Part shown: positions 36,490-45,829 of the stretch, piece by piece
Layout: every line of letters begins with the position of its first letter
Position numbering within the stretch: the stretch's first letter is position 1
DNA from: Bacteriovoracaceae bacterium
GTDB lineage: Bacteria > Bdellovibrionota > Bacteriovoracia > Bacteriovoracales > Bacteriovoracaceae
Length of the DNA: 64,000 nucleotides
Direction: 5' to 3'
NCBI GenBank assembly: GCA_016784965.1
Contig: JADHTQ010000016.1
Location: 1 to 64,000 of the forward strand
Made by a program: the position numbers and the translations under genes
The notes under the pieces: model-generated
The model's input: the letters and a program-made list of their open reading frames with translations, nothing else
Database searches by the model: none
Told to the model about the DNA's origin: nothing

Positions 36490-37431
36490 TTAAACTTGCT
36501 TTAAAACGGCAGGAGATATCTTTCTTTCAACTACATTACTTTTTTGGCAGCTACACATATGCTCTTTGCAGCAAGCTTGTGCCAAAGTCGTAGGAAGATC
36601 TCTGGTTGCTTTCATTTTGTGATCCTGTAGTTGCTTATTATGCCAATTGAAGTATTGGGTTATTATTGGAGCTTCAATATTTACACTTTTTAACATCGAG
36701 ACATCTGTTAGGACATCAGAAGTCAGCCCGTCTACACAAATCTCACCGTTATTCATTATGATTATCCGCTTAGCAAATTCCGCAATTAAATCCGTATCGT
36801 GAGTAACAACAACCAGAGTATAGCCATGATCATTATTTAGGTGACGGAAAGTTTTTATTAACTCTTTTGAAGTTGGGCGATCAAGTCCTCCAGTGGGCTC
36901 ATCAAGAACAATTACTTCTGGTCTCATCACTAACAAACCAGCGAGGGCAACGCGTTTTTTTTCACCCCCCGATAAATGATGAATTGGACGATTTTCGAGA
37001 TGCTTTATTTTCATAAGCTTCAGGGCATCTTGGGTTCTTTTTTCAATTACCTCTTTTTCTAAGTTGATATTAGTTGGGCCATAGGCAATATCTTCTTTGA
37101 CTGTGGGACAAAAAAGTTGATCTTCAGAGCTTTGAAACAAGAAGCCAATTTTTTTAAAGGCATCTTTGCGTTTTTTCTTATCTATATTCTCACCACCAAG
37201 ATAAACACTTCCAGAAGATGGAAGTAAAATCCCTGAGGCCAATTTTAATAATGTTGTTTTACCGGAGCCATTTGGGCCGCATATTGCAACGGATTCTCCT
37301 GAGGTCACAGTCAGGCTCATCTTCTTTATCGCCCTCATCCCTTTTCCGTACTGGAAAGATACACGATCATATCTAAGAACTTCTTCTCCGGCAGCACACC
37401 GTTTTATTTTCTCACAACTAGATCTATGCAT
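36490..37431 (-). CDS. cbiO: cobalt/nickel ECF transporter ATPase CbiO with Cys-rich tail
   Basis: The ABC ATPase has Walker A GPNGSGKTT, Q-loop FLFQSSEDQLF, signature LSGGEKKR and Walker B VIVLDEPTGGLD, all matching CbiO. It drives uptake of Co2+ or Ni2+ with CbiM and CbiQ. The C-terminal 30 residues contain CCKEHMCSC, a Cys/His cluster not needed for the ATPase and potentially metal-binding. Start: ATG 37431 (313 aa), preceded by a strong GGGGAGG, overlapping the cbiQ end by 8 bases; an upstream ATG would give 49 unlikely residues. Confidence 0.92.
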   Translation of the reverse strand: MHRSSCEKIKRCAAGEEVLRYDRVSFQYGKGMRAIKKMSLTVTSGESVAICGPNGSGKTTLLKLASGILLPSSGSVYLGGENIDKKKRKDAFKKIGFLFQSSEDQLFCPTVKEDIAYGPTNINLEKEVIEKRTQDALKLMKIKHLENRPIHHLSGGEKKRVALAGLLVMRPEVIVLDEPTGGLDRPTSKELIKTFRHLNNDHGYTLVVVTHDTDLIAEFAKRIIIMNNGEICVDGLTSDVLTDVSMLKSVNIEAPIITQYFNWHNKQLQDHKMKATRDLPTTLAQACCKEHMCSCQKSNVVERKISPAVLKQV

Positions 37432-38110
37432 CCTTTTGTCCTCCCCTGGCAAATTGTGCCCAATAAATTCTCTCCGAACGATCAAATACTCGCAAAAATA
37501 TTTGTGCACCGATTCTTGAAACTGATTGGATTGACTTCCATGTTGTCGTTCTACCACCTCTTGTGGTAGCGGCAACATGCATTCTTAAAAACTCCTCATA
37601 AAGCAAAAATGAATATCGATACATGATCCCCAACGTATCTACTAAAATGTCAGGGACCTTATACCAGCGTAGAGCTGATAAAATTTGGGCAAAAGGTGTG
37701 GTGATAAAAGTGAGTGCCAGCCACGTAACATCACAGTAAACTCGCAAGGCAACTCCCCCACCTTGAATCAACCCCTCCTTATAAACTGAAACTCCCCATA
37801 ATTCAAATATCGGTGTAACACCAAAGCCTATAGAGAACCCAATTACAGTAATGATTACAGTCAACAGAGGAGCTAGTAAAAAAAATGTCGTCCTACCAAG
37901 CGGAGGTCTGGTCCATAAAAAAGTTAGCAGGCCCAAACAGAGCAAAATGCCACTTATTACGTTTATGGCCAAACCAATATTTAAGAAAATAACAAGAAAT
38001 AACAAAAATAGTTTTAAGCGCGGATCTAAAAGAAACATTCCACGCTTCGGAGCGCGCTCTAATTCGCGCTCCGAGGCAATAACTTGATTTAAATTGAATT
38101 CTTCTGACAT
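37424..38110 (-). CDS. cbiQ: cobalt/nickel ECF transporter T-component CbiQ
   Basis: This transmembrane EcfT-type protein has about five helices. The coupling motifs AATTRGG and FARGG (Ala/Arg-Gly boxes that contact the ATPase) are both present. It starts within the end of cbiM (22-base overlap) and overlaps cbiO. Length is 228 aa. Confidence 0.93.
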   Translation of the reverse strand: MSEEFNLNQVIASERELERAPKRGMFLLDPRLKLFLLFLVIFLNIGLAINVISGILLCLGLLTFLWTRPPLGRTTFFLLAPLLTVIITVIGFSIGFGVTPIFELWGVSVYKEGLIQGGGVALRVYCDVTWLALTFITTPFAQILSALRWYKVPDILVDTLGIMYRYSFLLYEEFLRMHVAATTRGGRTTTWKSIQSVSRIGAQIFLRVFDRSERIYWAQFARGGQKDA

Positions 38111-39096
38111 TTTTGGTTACCTACAAAAAGTAAATCCCACCAACGTCCAATTATAAAGCCGCAAATTCCACCCGCCAGCAGTATTATTGTATTCCAAACA
38201 TCTCCTAGGGCCTCTATATTGATGTATGGGTCTCTGGGAGGCATTCCTGCTTTTTCTGCTAGACTTTCATTTATAGCTTCATCCATCCCCATCATTCCTG
38301 TTTCTTCGCCTTCTGGTTCAGCTGCTTGGTGTTGTTGGTTGTTTACAGTGTTATCCATATTTTGTGCTACTGCAGTTTGTATCGGCAAAAATAATAAAAA
38401 CCCAACTAAAAAAATGATACTTACTTTAACTGTAACAACTTTTAAACTCTCTAAAATTTCAGGACGCTGCTCATATACGTATTTTATTATAAGGCCGGTC
38501 ATAAACAATTCACCAATGGCAATCGGTCCTTGCGTTGGAAGATAAGCAGTGTATATAACACCCAGGTATTGCATAAACGTATACTGGGGCTGCGGTCCGG
38601 TGGACAAGACAGACGCCAAAGTTAAACCTGCAAAGGTATAGGTCAAAATATTTCCGATAAAGCCTCCAATCGCTGCAGAAACGACTAAGGACAGTCCAAC
38701 TTTCCTGGAAATTTTAAAGGCCGCCCATCCACACATTGCGCCACCTACGCCTAAAATGATTACATTTGCCCCCCATGTAGAAAATCCACCATGGGCAAAA
38801 AATGCAGCTTGTAAAAATAACGACAATCCGGTCAAAGCAATCCCTATCCACGGCCCAAGCAAAATTGCTGCCATTGGTGCACCACATGGGTGTGAGGTTG
38901 TACCAGTGAACGCTGGTATTGGTATCAGAGATAGAAAAAAGATAAATGCCCCTGCCATGCCCAGCAGTGGTTTTTTTTCTGGAAATTCCTTAGCGAATTT
39001 AGTCATTTCTTTAGCGCCCACTCCTACAAGTCCAAGAGAAACAACTGTAAAAACTGCTGCGGGAATACCCGTAATAATACCCTCCGAGATGTGCAT
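38089..39096 (-). CDS. cbiM: cobalt/nickel ECF transporter substrate component CbiM with fused C-terminal membrane domain
   Basis: The N-terminus MHISEGI corresponds to the MHI metal-binding start of CbiM/NikM (Met1-His2), followed by the second metal region TGTTSHPCGAPMAA (His70-like). Seven helices are predicted. The last 110 residues form a linker and a CbiN-like helix (DPYINIEALGDVWNTIILLAGG), as in fused deltaproteobacterial forms. Ni2+ or Co2+ cannot be told apart. AGGAGT is visible upstream of the start. Confidence 0.93.
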   Translation of the reverse strand: MHISEGIITGIPAAVFTVVSLGLVGVGAKEMTKFAKEFPEKKPLLGMAGAFIFFLSLIPIPAFTGTTSHPCGAPMAAILLGPWIGIALTGLSLFLQAAFFAHGGFSTWGANVIILGVGGAMCGWAAFKISRKVGLSLVVSAAIGGFIGNILTYTFAGLTLASVLSTGPQPQYTFMQYLGVIYTAYLPTQGPIAIGELFMTGLIIKYVYEQRPEILESLKVVTVKVSIIFLVGFLLFLPIQTAVAQNMDNTVNNQQHQAAEPEGEETGMMGMDEAINESLAEKAGMPPRDPYINIEALGDVWNTIILLAGGICGFIIGRWWDLLFVGNQKCQKNSI

Positions 39097-39282
39097 ACCT
39101 TACTCCTTTATTGTGAAATTAACTTTTGTTTTCATATAGTTACATTATATCTAGGCAACAGTTACGACTCAAGATAAATATAAATTATCTAGGAAATATA
39201 ATGTCATGGAAAAATACTTCTCTCAAGTTATAGACTTCACTCAAGCAGCAAATTGACGATCAATTAATGAAATTAAACTTTA
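39097..39282. promoter_or_regulatory. upstream region of cbiMQO with a short direct repeat
   Basis: TATCTAGG occurs at 39148-39155 and 39186-39193, 38 bases apart. No cobalamin or NiCo riboswitch fold is recognised. The cbiM promoter must lie here (transcription leftward), and the repeats may bind a metal-responsive regulator; this is weak. Confidence 0.3.
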
Positions 39283-40227
39283 TCAAAGTAGTGAAGTAAA
39301 ATACTCTACGGTACTTTTAATTCCCTGCTCAAATGAAACTTTTGGATAGTAACCTGCAATCTGTTTTAACTTAGTTATGTTTGGTCTTCTTCTTTTTGGA
39401 TCATCAGGCGGTAAGTCTTTAAACACTATTTTAGAAGAGCTTTCCAGCAACTTCACAATAAGTTGTGCTGTTTCTAAAATAGTATACTCATCGGGGCTGC
39501 CGCAATTAACGGGGGTGTGTATACCACTCATACAAACACAATCAATGGCATCAATCAAATCACTCACATAACAATATGAGCGCGTCTGCTTGCCCGTACC
39601 ATACACCGTTACATTTTCACCCTTGATGGCCTGATTGACAAAATTGGGTATCACCCGTCCATCATCAGGGCGCATTCTTGGTCCATAAGTATTAAAAATC
39701 CTCACAATTGCTGTATCAACCTTGTAAAGATTTCGATAAGTCATCGTCAAGGCTTCAGCAAAGCGCTTGGACTCATCATAACAGGATCTGGGCCCAATGG
39801 GATTAACGTGACCAACATACTCCTCCACCTGAGGATGAACTTCTGGATCTCCATAAACTTCAGAAGTAGAGGCTTCTAAAAACCTGGCATTTTTTATACG
39901 GGCCAGCTCTAACAACTTCCTTGTGCCCTCTGAGTTAACTAACATTATCTCTAACGGTATTTTCGAAAAATCTATTGGTGAAGCAGGTGAAGCCATAGAA
40001 AAAATATAATCAATGTTGTCTTCACTTAAATCTGGAAGTTTCTCGTAAACATTTGCCTCATAAAAAACAAAGTTTTTAAATTTTTGCAATATATCTATGT
40101 TGCTTTGGCTGCCAGTTAAAAAATTATCTATGCCAATAACTTTTGCACCTTTTTTCAGATAAAATTCACTCAAGTGAGAAGGGACAAATCCCGCTGCACC
40201 GGAAACTAAAACTGTTTTACCTTTCAT
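39283..40227 (-). CDS. UDP-glucuronate decarboxylase-like NAD-dependent sugar-nucleotide enzyme
   Basis: The extended SDR fold has catalytic YDESK and substrate region EASTSEVYGDPEVHPQ, RSCYDESKR and RIFNTYGPRMRPDDGRV, the full UDP-xylose synthase (UXS) pattern. It likely converts UDP-glucuronate to UDP-xylose or a related sugar. The Rossmann motif reads GAAGFVPSHL; the third Gly of GxxGxxG is Pro. Length is 314 aa. It follows the M28 peptidase gene by 22 bases. Confidence 0.88.
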   Translation of the reverse strand: MKGKTVLVSGAAGFVPSHLSEFYLKKGAKVIGIDNFLTGSQSNIDILQKFKNFVFYEANVYEKLPDLSEDNIDYIFSMASPASPIDFSKIPLEIMLVNSEGTRKLLELARIKNARFLEASTSEVYGDPEVHPQVEEYVGHVNPIGPRSCYDESKRFAEALTMTYRNLYKVDTAIVRIFNTYGPRMRPDDGRVIPNFVNQAIKGENVTVYGTGKQTRSYCYVSDLIDAIDCVCMSGIHTPVNCGSPDEYTILETAQLIVKLLESSSKIVFKDLPPDDPKRRRPNITKLKQIAGYYPKVSFEQGIKSTVEYFTSLL

Positions 40228-40249
40228 TAATCGATCCTATATCCATTTT

Positions 40250-41230
40250 TTAAATTTTCAAAACCATCGCCAGTACGCCTTTGATCACACGTGCCATCTT
40301 GGGGTAGTTTAGAGTATCAGATGTATCATGTTCGGTATGATAATTTTTGTTGCGATAAAAAGAGGTATCAGTAACCATGATTGCAGGGTAGCCAAACTTC
40401 CAATAATTGAGATGATCTGAAAAATCTATCCCTGGAATGGTTGCGGGAGCATTTATGGACTCAACGTTCACAGAACTATGTTGCATAAATAGTGCTTTTA
40501 ACTTCCGCATAATAAACCACTCTTTGATGCCTCCCACCAGCACAATGAAATCACCCACACTTGGATATATCCACTTTAACAAAAATTCTGCAGGGTAATC
40601 TTGAGAATCTGGTGCCTCTGTAAAATAACCAATCATCTCAAGGCAAACCATCAACTTAACTTTTACTTGTTGATCAAAAAGGTCCTTAGCATGGACCCAA
40701 CTCCCCATATTTTCAGATCTAAAAAAGGGCGGCTCTTCTAAAGAATAGGCCACCAATTCAAAATTTTTATCTAACTTGCCATCCAACTTTTTTAGGTGGA
40801 AAGAGAGCTCTAGTAGACCAGACACTGCACTCGCATTGTCATCGGCACCTGGAAAGTCTCCAAATACATCATAATGAGCACCTATAACCATTAGGGGTTT
40901 TGACTTGTCAGTGCCAATTCGAGTAATTACATTAAAATATTCTTTACCCTCAACTTTAAATTTTTGTCGCCGTACGGTCAGCCCTAAACCTGTCCAATAT
41001 TTTTCAATATATCGGGCAGCACGCTCAAGGCTTTTTAAATTGTTGAAGTTTCTTGGTGGTTTTATTTGGGAAAGAAAGTCAACATGCTTTTTTAACTGGA
41101 TCTGATCTATAGTGCGCTGTTGTTGTCTTTGCATTGTATCACTTGTTGTTATGGGGTTTTTTAAAAAAAACAATACACCAGCAATACAAATAATAAAACA
41201 AAGAAAAAAATACAATGTTCTCTTGATCAT
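40250..41230 (-). CDS. membrane-anchored M28 family zinc aminopeptidase
   Basis: The protein has one N-terminal helix and a periplasmic M28 domain. The binuclear zinc ligands are visible in order: His in GAHYDVFG, Asp in GADDNASA (bridging), Glu in LEEPPFF (catalytic and ligand), Glu in CLEMIGY and His in NYHTEHDT. It should remove N-terminal residues from peptides. The ATG at 41230 is chosen over a TTG at 41242. It is co-oriented with the UXS-like gene. Confidence 0.88.
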   Translation of the reverse strand: MIKRTLYFFLCFIICIAGVLFFLKNPITTSDTMQRQQQRTIDQIQLKKHVDFLSQIKPPRNFNNLKSLERAARYIEKYWTGLGLTVRRQKFKVEGKEYFNVITRIGTDKSKPLMVIGAHYDVFGDFPGADDNASAVSGLLELSFHLKKLDGKLDKNFELVAYSLEEPPFFRSENMGSWVHAKDLFDQQVKVKLMVCLEMIGYFTEAPDSQDYPAEFLLKWIYPSVGDFIVLVGGIKEWFIMRKLKALFMQHSSVNVESINAPATIPGIDFSDHLNYWKFGYPAIMVTDTSFYRNKNYHTEHDTSDTLNYPKMARVIKGVLAMVLKI

Positions 41231-41385
41231 AACTACTCTCAATTTTTCTTAAGTTGATTGTTTAAAGTCTATTTTTGCTCCAATACACTATGTCATTTTA
41301 GAGTATTCATTGTCGAACCAATCGTCAAAGGTTGTTTTGATCATAATTATTAAAGTTTCCCACACTTAGCACCGATCTGTTGGTT

Positions 41386-42858
41386 ATGTTATACACCTTT
41401 CATATCTTGCTAATACTCGTTACCGGCCTAATATGGTCACCTTCCATCCGATCATCATCCTTGGCCTATTCGCAGGCAGAAGGTGTTGAAGATAAAACTT
41501 ATTACGGACATGAGCGCAGCTTAATAGATTGGAAAAGGATAAATCCCGAACACTGGGTGGACCTAGTTAGATGGAAAAAACAGAGAAAGTTTCGCGACAA
41601 AACTTCTTCGTGGGCACTTTTAAACAGAGACCGTCTACTTAGAGAACATGTGGGGCGAATCCTTGAATGTTTTGGAAAATGCAAAATCTACAGTGGACAA
41701 CACTACAGTTTAGGCCAATACCGATCTTTAATTAGAGAACGCGACACCGTAATAACTGACGAGAACAGTTACGCATGGATTTATTTAATGGATGGCACCA
41801 TGGTCAGGCTATCCCCCAGGTCAAATGTAGCATTTTTAGAAATCAATTTTGGTAGCAGAGAAACATTTTTATATGTAAGAATTACCTCAGGCGATGTAGT
41901 ATGGCTCTCTCGCCAAAATCACACCTTAACCCCATCGGATAAAAAAGAAACTGACGCTCTATTTTTACCTTTATCACTTGATGCAGCAAACTATAAATTA
42001 CCTAAAGTTGATATTGACGTTGACAATATGGGTCAATCTATATGGAGCATGGATGCCAAAACAAGAAATCAAAACAAGTATCACGTTCTAAATAAGTTTA
42101 TAGCACAAAACAACTATCTAATAGGCGACAGGGTAACTCGCTCACTACTTGTCACCCCAAACGGTACACTATATGGCACAAACCTGTATATGCACCTAGT
42201 AGTCCTGCCTTTTGGAAACCTTTATTACCGCAGCAGACCACCAGGTATCTACAATTTGCAGCACCTTGTTCCAGGACATAGTCAATATAACCAGCAGTCA
42301 ATTTCTTTTTATAAAAGAGGACAAGGCGCCGATGGAAACACTGAAATTATCGATAATAGTTGGCATAAAGTGTTAACTACCGGAGATAGCACTGTCGAGC
42401 TGTCTGAAAATGAAAATAAGCGCCTTGCTCATAGCGAATTTTTAACTCGCAGAATCCCTACTATTTTAACTGGCAGAGAGTTAATGCTTAAAAGATATTC
42501 ACTGGGAATGTTAAAAATAGGTGTTACAACCCAAAGCTTAGCAGAACTTGCCGGTTATCGCATGTGGCAAATAGACCACATAAATAAATTTAACGAGATA
42601 ACCCAAAGAACCAACTTTCTCTTAACTCATACTGATAATGTTGAAACACAAAGGCTTGCCATTTCCCTCAAATTAAGAGAGAAGTGGGGACAAAAAGATG
42701 ATCTATGGCAAACTTATAGCTATGGGCCATGGGCGTATAAGCGGGCAGTAAGTGCATATGCATTGGCCACTGATCCTCTGCAGCCCTTTAATAGCGACAG
42801 AGAGCGATTTAACAGCCATCAAATTAAAGCGTGGAAAATACTCAATGACCTTAAATAA
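41386..42858 (+). CDS. secreted FecR-like-domain protein
   Basis: A signal peptide is followed at about 90-190 by a FecR-like domain: VGRILECFGKCKIY, RDTVITDENSYAWIYLMDGTMVRLSP and VRITSGDVVWLSR. Such domains are found in periplasmic proteins, many without a FecR role. The rest (about 190-490) is unassigned and Tyr/Asn/Leu-rich. ATG 41386 is the third codon of an ORF opening with TTG at 41380; no clear ribosome site. Maf overlaps its end by 14 bases. Confidence 0.72.
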   Translation: MLYTFHILLILVTGLIWSPSIRSSSLAYSQAEGVEDKTYYGHERSLIDWKRINPEHWVDLVRWKKQRKFRDKTSSWALLNRDRLLREHVGRILECFGKCKIYSGQHYSLGQYRSLIRERDTVITDENSYAWIYLMDGTMVRLSPRSNVAFLEINFGSRETFLYVRITSGDVVWLSRQNHTLTPSDKKETDALFLPLSLDAANYKLPKVDIDVDNMGQSIWSMDAKTRNQNKYHVLNKFIAQNNYLIGDRVTRSLLVTPNGTLYGTNLYMHLVVLPFGNLYYRSRPPGIYNLQHLVPGHSQYNQQSISFYKRGQGADGNTEIIDNSWHKVLTTGDSTVELSENENKRLAHSEFLTRRIPTILTGRELMLKRYSLGMLKIGVTTQSLAELAGYRMWQIDHINKFNEITQRTNFLLTHTDNVETQRLAISLKLREKWGQKDDLWQTYSYGPWAYKRAVSAYALATDPLQPFNSDRERFNSHQIKAWKILNDLK

Positions 42859-43525
42859 ATATCACCTAATTTTAGCAAGCAAAAGTCCAAGGCGAAAAGA
42901 ACTCTTAGGCCACCTGCAACTACCTTTTGAAATTATAACTGCACATGTTGAAGAAAAGAGTAAGTTTATGGACCCAGGTTATATTTGCGAAGATATATCC
43001 AAACAAAAGGGGCAAGCTGTTTATGACTTGCTCCAAACCCAGGGAAAAATAAACGGCAACTACTTTCCTCTCATAATTGCCTCAGATACTGTTGTCTCTT
43101 CCGGCAAAAAAATTTATGGAAAACCCAGCAGTCCACAAGCTGCAAAGTCAATGTTAAAAGAACTCTCTGGCAAAACTCATCTCGTTTGTAGCGGTGTATA
43201 CTTGGGGTGCTATGACTTAAAGACAAAAACATATAGGGATATGGTGTTTTCTGGCAAAACTCAGGTAACCTTTACCAACATTTCAGAAGACCTACTATCA
43301 AACTACTTGAGCACAGGCGACTCTTTGGATAAAGCGGGGTCCTATGGTATTCAAGGGCCAGGCTTGACCTTTATCAGTTATCTACAGGGATCGTACTCTA
43401 ATGTCATGGGATTTCCACTAGACTTATTTATCGATAAATTTAAAGAATTTCTAGGCCTTCCCAATGACCTTGAAGGTAAATGGAGAACTTTAATTCATGG
43501 TGCTAACAACCCATCCACTGATTGA
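42845..43525 (+). CDS. maf: Maf-family nucleoside triphosphate pyrophosphatase
   Basis: This is a house-cleaning dTTP/UTP or m7GTP pyrophosphatase. The N-terminus ASKSPRRKELL is the family signature, followed by ASDTVV, a magnesium-binding acidic site, and GSYGIQG. The ATG at 42845 gives the usual start (226 aa) and overlaps the previous stop; the earlier ATG would add 31 unrelated residues. The next gene, YggU-like, overlaps its end by 29 bases; maf and yggU are neighbours in many genomes. Confidence 0.93.
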   Translation: MTLNKYHLILASKSPRRKELLGHLQLPFEIITAHVEEKSKFMDPGYICEDISKQKGQAVYDLLQTQGKINGNYFPLIIASDTVVSSGKKIYGKPSSPQAAKSMLKELSGKTHLVCSGVYLGCYDLKTKTYRDMVFSGKTQVTFTNISEDLLSNYLSTGDSLDKAGSYGIQGPGLTFISYLQGSYSNVMGFPLDLFIDKFKEFLGLPNDLEGKWRTLIHGANNPSTD

Positions 43526-43868
43526 CCAATTTAAAGCAGCCGGTATCAACATTCATCAATACACAACCACAGACAATTATTTAGACTTAGCAATTTGCAT
43601 AAGAGCAAAACCAGGCAGTAAGCTGCAAAAAATGCTTATTGGACAAGGCGGTGAAATAATTATCTCCACAACAAAAAGAGCTGTTGAAGGTGAGGCAAAT
43701 AAGGCAATTAAAAAAATATTAAGTGATACCCTAGGCGTTAGCGGCAGCAATATCTCTCTAGATAAAGGCCACAATTCAAAACATAAAAGATATCTCATCA
43801 GATTCATTTTTACAAAACACAAACAAGTAGAGTACTATATAAAAAAAGTTGCCAATTTGACCAAGTAA
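43497..43868 (+). CDS. YggU/DUF167 family protein
   Basis: The domain reads LAICIRAKPGSKLQK, followed by IISTTKRAVEGEANKA, then LGVSGSNISLDKGHNSKHK and RYLIRF. This is the DUF167 pattern (PGak, PveGkAN, G-x-x-S-x-x-K). Function is unknown. An N-terminal extension of about 25 residues precedes the domain. It overlaps maf by 29 bases. Confidence 0.9.
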   Translation: MVLTTHPLIDQFKAAGINIHQYTTTDNYLDLAICIRAKPGSKLQKMLIGQGGEIIISTTKRAVEGEANKAIKKILSDTLGVSGSNISLDKGHNSKHKRYLIRFIFTKHKQVEYYIKKVANLTK

Positions 43869-43878
43869 TGAGGCCCTC

Positions 43879-44436
43879 ATGAAAATTGCACTCCTTCTTT
43901 TATGCATACAACTGCTAACATTATCTTGGGGGGCCCTCGCCTTAGACTATAAAACAGACCCAAACCAAATAAGCGAAGTCTTTGGAGTATCAACAAAAAT
44001 TGATGATGAACTTGAAATTATAAAACAACTCCCTCCTTCAGAATACTATCAAAAGATTGATAGCTATCGCACATCAGTTGAAAAATATATTGAACACAAA
44101 AAGCGAGTTTGTAATGGGGAGTTCTCTACCCAAATTCTAAAAGATAGTAGAGCATCTGACTCTGATGATGATACAGACAATGATACATTAGAAAAAAGCC
44201 CTACTCAAACCAAGCACAAGCTATCAGCGGCTGAGAGAAAACTTTGCTTTAGAGAAATGAAAACGATTCAAATTACTTTTATCAATAATATTTTCTTAGC
44301 AAGGACTAAATATTTAAATTATCAACACAAGCTAAGACTCCAAAAGCTTGAAAAAGAAAAAGACGAAACAATTAAAAATTTTCGGGCCCGTTTTAAAAAG
44401 AGCACCTCTACAAGAAGTAAAAAATATAAAAGATGA
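43879..44436 (+). CDS. secreted helical protein of unknown function
   Basis: A signal peptide (cleavage near LALDYK) and a charged coiled-coil-like mature part, with an Asp/Ser-rich stretch (about 95-105) and a basic Lys/Arg/Ser-rich C-terminus. Two cysteines. No family is recognised. GAGG lies five bases upstream of the ATG. It is the last gene of the FecR-like-maf-yggU group. Confidence 0.68.
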   Translation: MKIALLLLCIQLLTLSWGALALDYKTDPNQISEVFGVSTKIDDELEIIKQLPPSEYYQKIDSYRTSVEKYIEHKKRVCNGEFSTQILKDSRASDSDDDTDNDTLEKSPTQTKHKLSAAERKLCFREMKTIQITFINNIFLARTKYLNYQHKLRLQKLEKEKDETIKNFRARFKKSTSTRSKKYKR

Positions 44437-44464
44437 GCTTTTTTAAAAGATTCAACTAGAAGAT

Positions 44465-44659
44465 TTAAGAGGTAGGTTTTTTTGGATTATTGTTGATGTA
44501 ATTGCTTCTTTTGATACTTTTTGGCTTATGAATTGACCTTGTTGGCTTAATGCTTTCTTCGTGCATCGTTCCATAGCGATTAATAACGCAATGTCCCTTC
44601 GCTCCGCTCTCTTCGGTGCTCCGCACTGTTTCTTCAGAATGACTCTTATTTTGACTCAT
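44465..44659 (-). CDS. small hypothetical protein (64 aa), tentative
   Basis: A strong ribosome site (GGAGGG) is well placed ahead of the ATG. The product is hydrophilic and basic (Ser, Lys, His), with no signal or domain. The coding strand also contains a GC-rich patch (about 44590-44640) that could form hairpins, so a structured RNA is an alternative. I give it moderate weight. Confidence 0.4.
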   Translation of the reverse strand: MSQNKSHSEETVRSTEESGAKGHCVINRYGTMHEESIKPTRSIHKPKSIKRSNYINNNPKKPTS

Positions 44660-44811
44660 ATCTACCCTCCAGTTTAAAATATGTGGGGAATACTAACACA
44701 TTTTGTTAAAAATGTCTTCCCTATTCCAATTTTATCTAATATATTCGTAAACGGCTGATATTTATTAGTGCTCCAATCAACGCATCTGGCCTAATTGAAG
44801 GAGGGTAACTT

Positions 44812-45819
44812 ATCAACGTAAAAAAAAGTCTCCCAAGTGTCTCTTATCTTCTAACTTTTGTATTTATTTTAAAATTTCTGGTCTCATGTGGCAGTATGCA
44901 ATCAGTGGGTATTAGCTCCATGGCATCCATTTTGTATGATGCTTCATACGAAGTAGAAACTGAATCAAACTGGCAAAACTTTAAAACGGCCATACCTGCC
45001 AATTTAAAATTTGTCGAAGGACTTTTATACTTAGAACCAGAAAACAGAAAACTCCTGGCCACTCTTACTAAGGGGTACTCGGCTTACGCCTTTGTAGTCA
45101 ACGATACTCTTTATCTTCGCGACTACTTCAAAGATGTTGAAAACTCATTTAATAAGCAGCAAAGTATTTACAACTACTCTAAGGCGATAGAACATGGCAT
45201 GCACTTTCTGCAAACCTATGGCATAAACTACATCACCCTTACAAGAAAAATGAAAGAAAATAATGGGATAATGGAACTGTTGTCAGACAAGCTTGGCAGG
45301 GATGATCAATTTGCCATAGAGGGAATGTTTGCTCTGTCACAAGCGTTAATTGGACTTATAAACCATCAACGAAATCGAGTACATTTGGTTGCTCAATTGC
45401 CTATTGCCAAAGGTCTTCTAGACTGGTCATGTAACTTAAGGCCCAACTTGAATTTGGGAGCTTGTAATATGTTATATGGAGCATATGAGTCGAGCAGACC
45501 ACGAATTCTAGGTGGAAATCCCGAAAAGGGAAAACAATATTTTTTAAAATTCATTAACGAGTACCCCAACAACCCCTTGGCCCGCCTGTCCTTCATTCAA
45601 TACTATCTAATACCAATGTCTGATGAACAACAGTACCGACAACAAGCATATTTACTCGAACAAAATTTGCGCGATTTTAAAAAGCGTCTAACCTGGGATC
45701 CAACTCATAAAAACCGCCATAGTAAAGCAAAAATACAAAGCAATAGGACTGAGCTATACGGATCTATAGTGCTAGAACGTTTTGCAATTATAAAAGAATT
45801 TGAAAAACAACTCTTTTAG
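44812..45819 (+). CDS. tatT: TatT-type TRAP-associated lipoprotein, apparent ATC start
   Basis: The sequence matches TatT, the helical, TPR-like periplasmic protein that partners the DctP-type receptor in some TRAP systems (first in Treponema); FKTAIPANLKFVEGLLYLEPENRKLL is typical. From the first ATG (44896, 307 aa) there is no signal peptide. The frame stays open back to 44809, and reading from ATC 44812 gives NVKKSLPSVSYLLTF, then a hydrophobic stretch and LVSCG, a normal lipoprotein signal (Cys26). AAGGAGGG (44798-44805) is perfectly placed for 44812. No ATG, GTG or TTG exists in between, so a non-canonical start or a base error is implied. Confidence 0.8.
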   Translation: MNVKKSLPSVSYLLTFVFILKFLVSCGSMQSVGISSMASILYDASYEVETESNWQNFKTAIPANLKFVEGLLYLEPENRKLLATLTKGYSAYAFVVNDTLYLRDYFKDVENSFNKQQSIYNYSKAIEHGMHFLQTYGINYITLTRKMKENNGIMELLSDKLGRDDQFAIEGMFALSQALIGLINHQRNRVHLVAQLPIAKGLLDWSCNLRPNLNLGACNMLYGAYESSRPRILGGNPEKGKQYFLKFINEYPNNPLARLSFIQYYLIPMSDEQQYRQQAYLLEQNLRDFKKRLTWDPTHKNRHSKAKIQSNRTELYGSIVLERFAIIKEFEKQLF

Positions 45820-45829
45820 GAGAACCAAA

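Noticed and set aside
39097-39282. Cobalamin or NiCo riboswitch upstream of cbiM
   Set aside because: The region is AT-rich and short, without the conserved B12-box or NiCo four-way junction; only a short direct repeat is seen.
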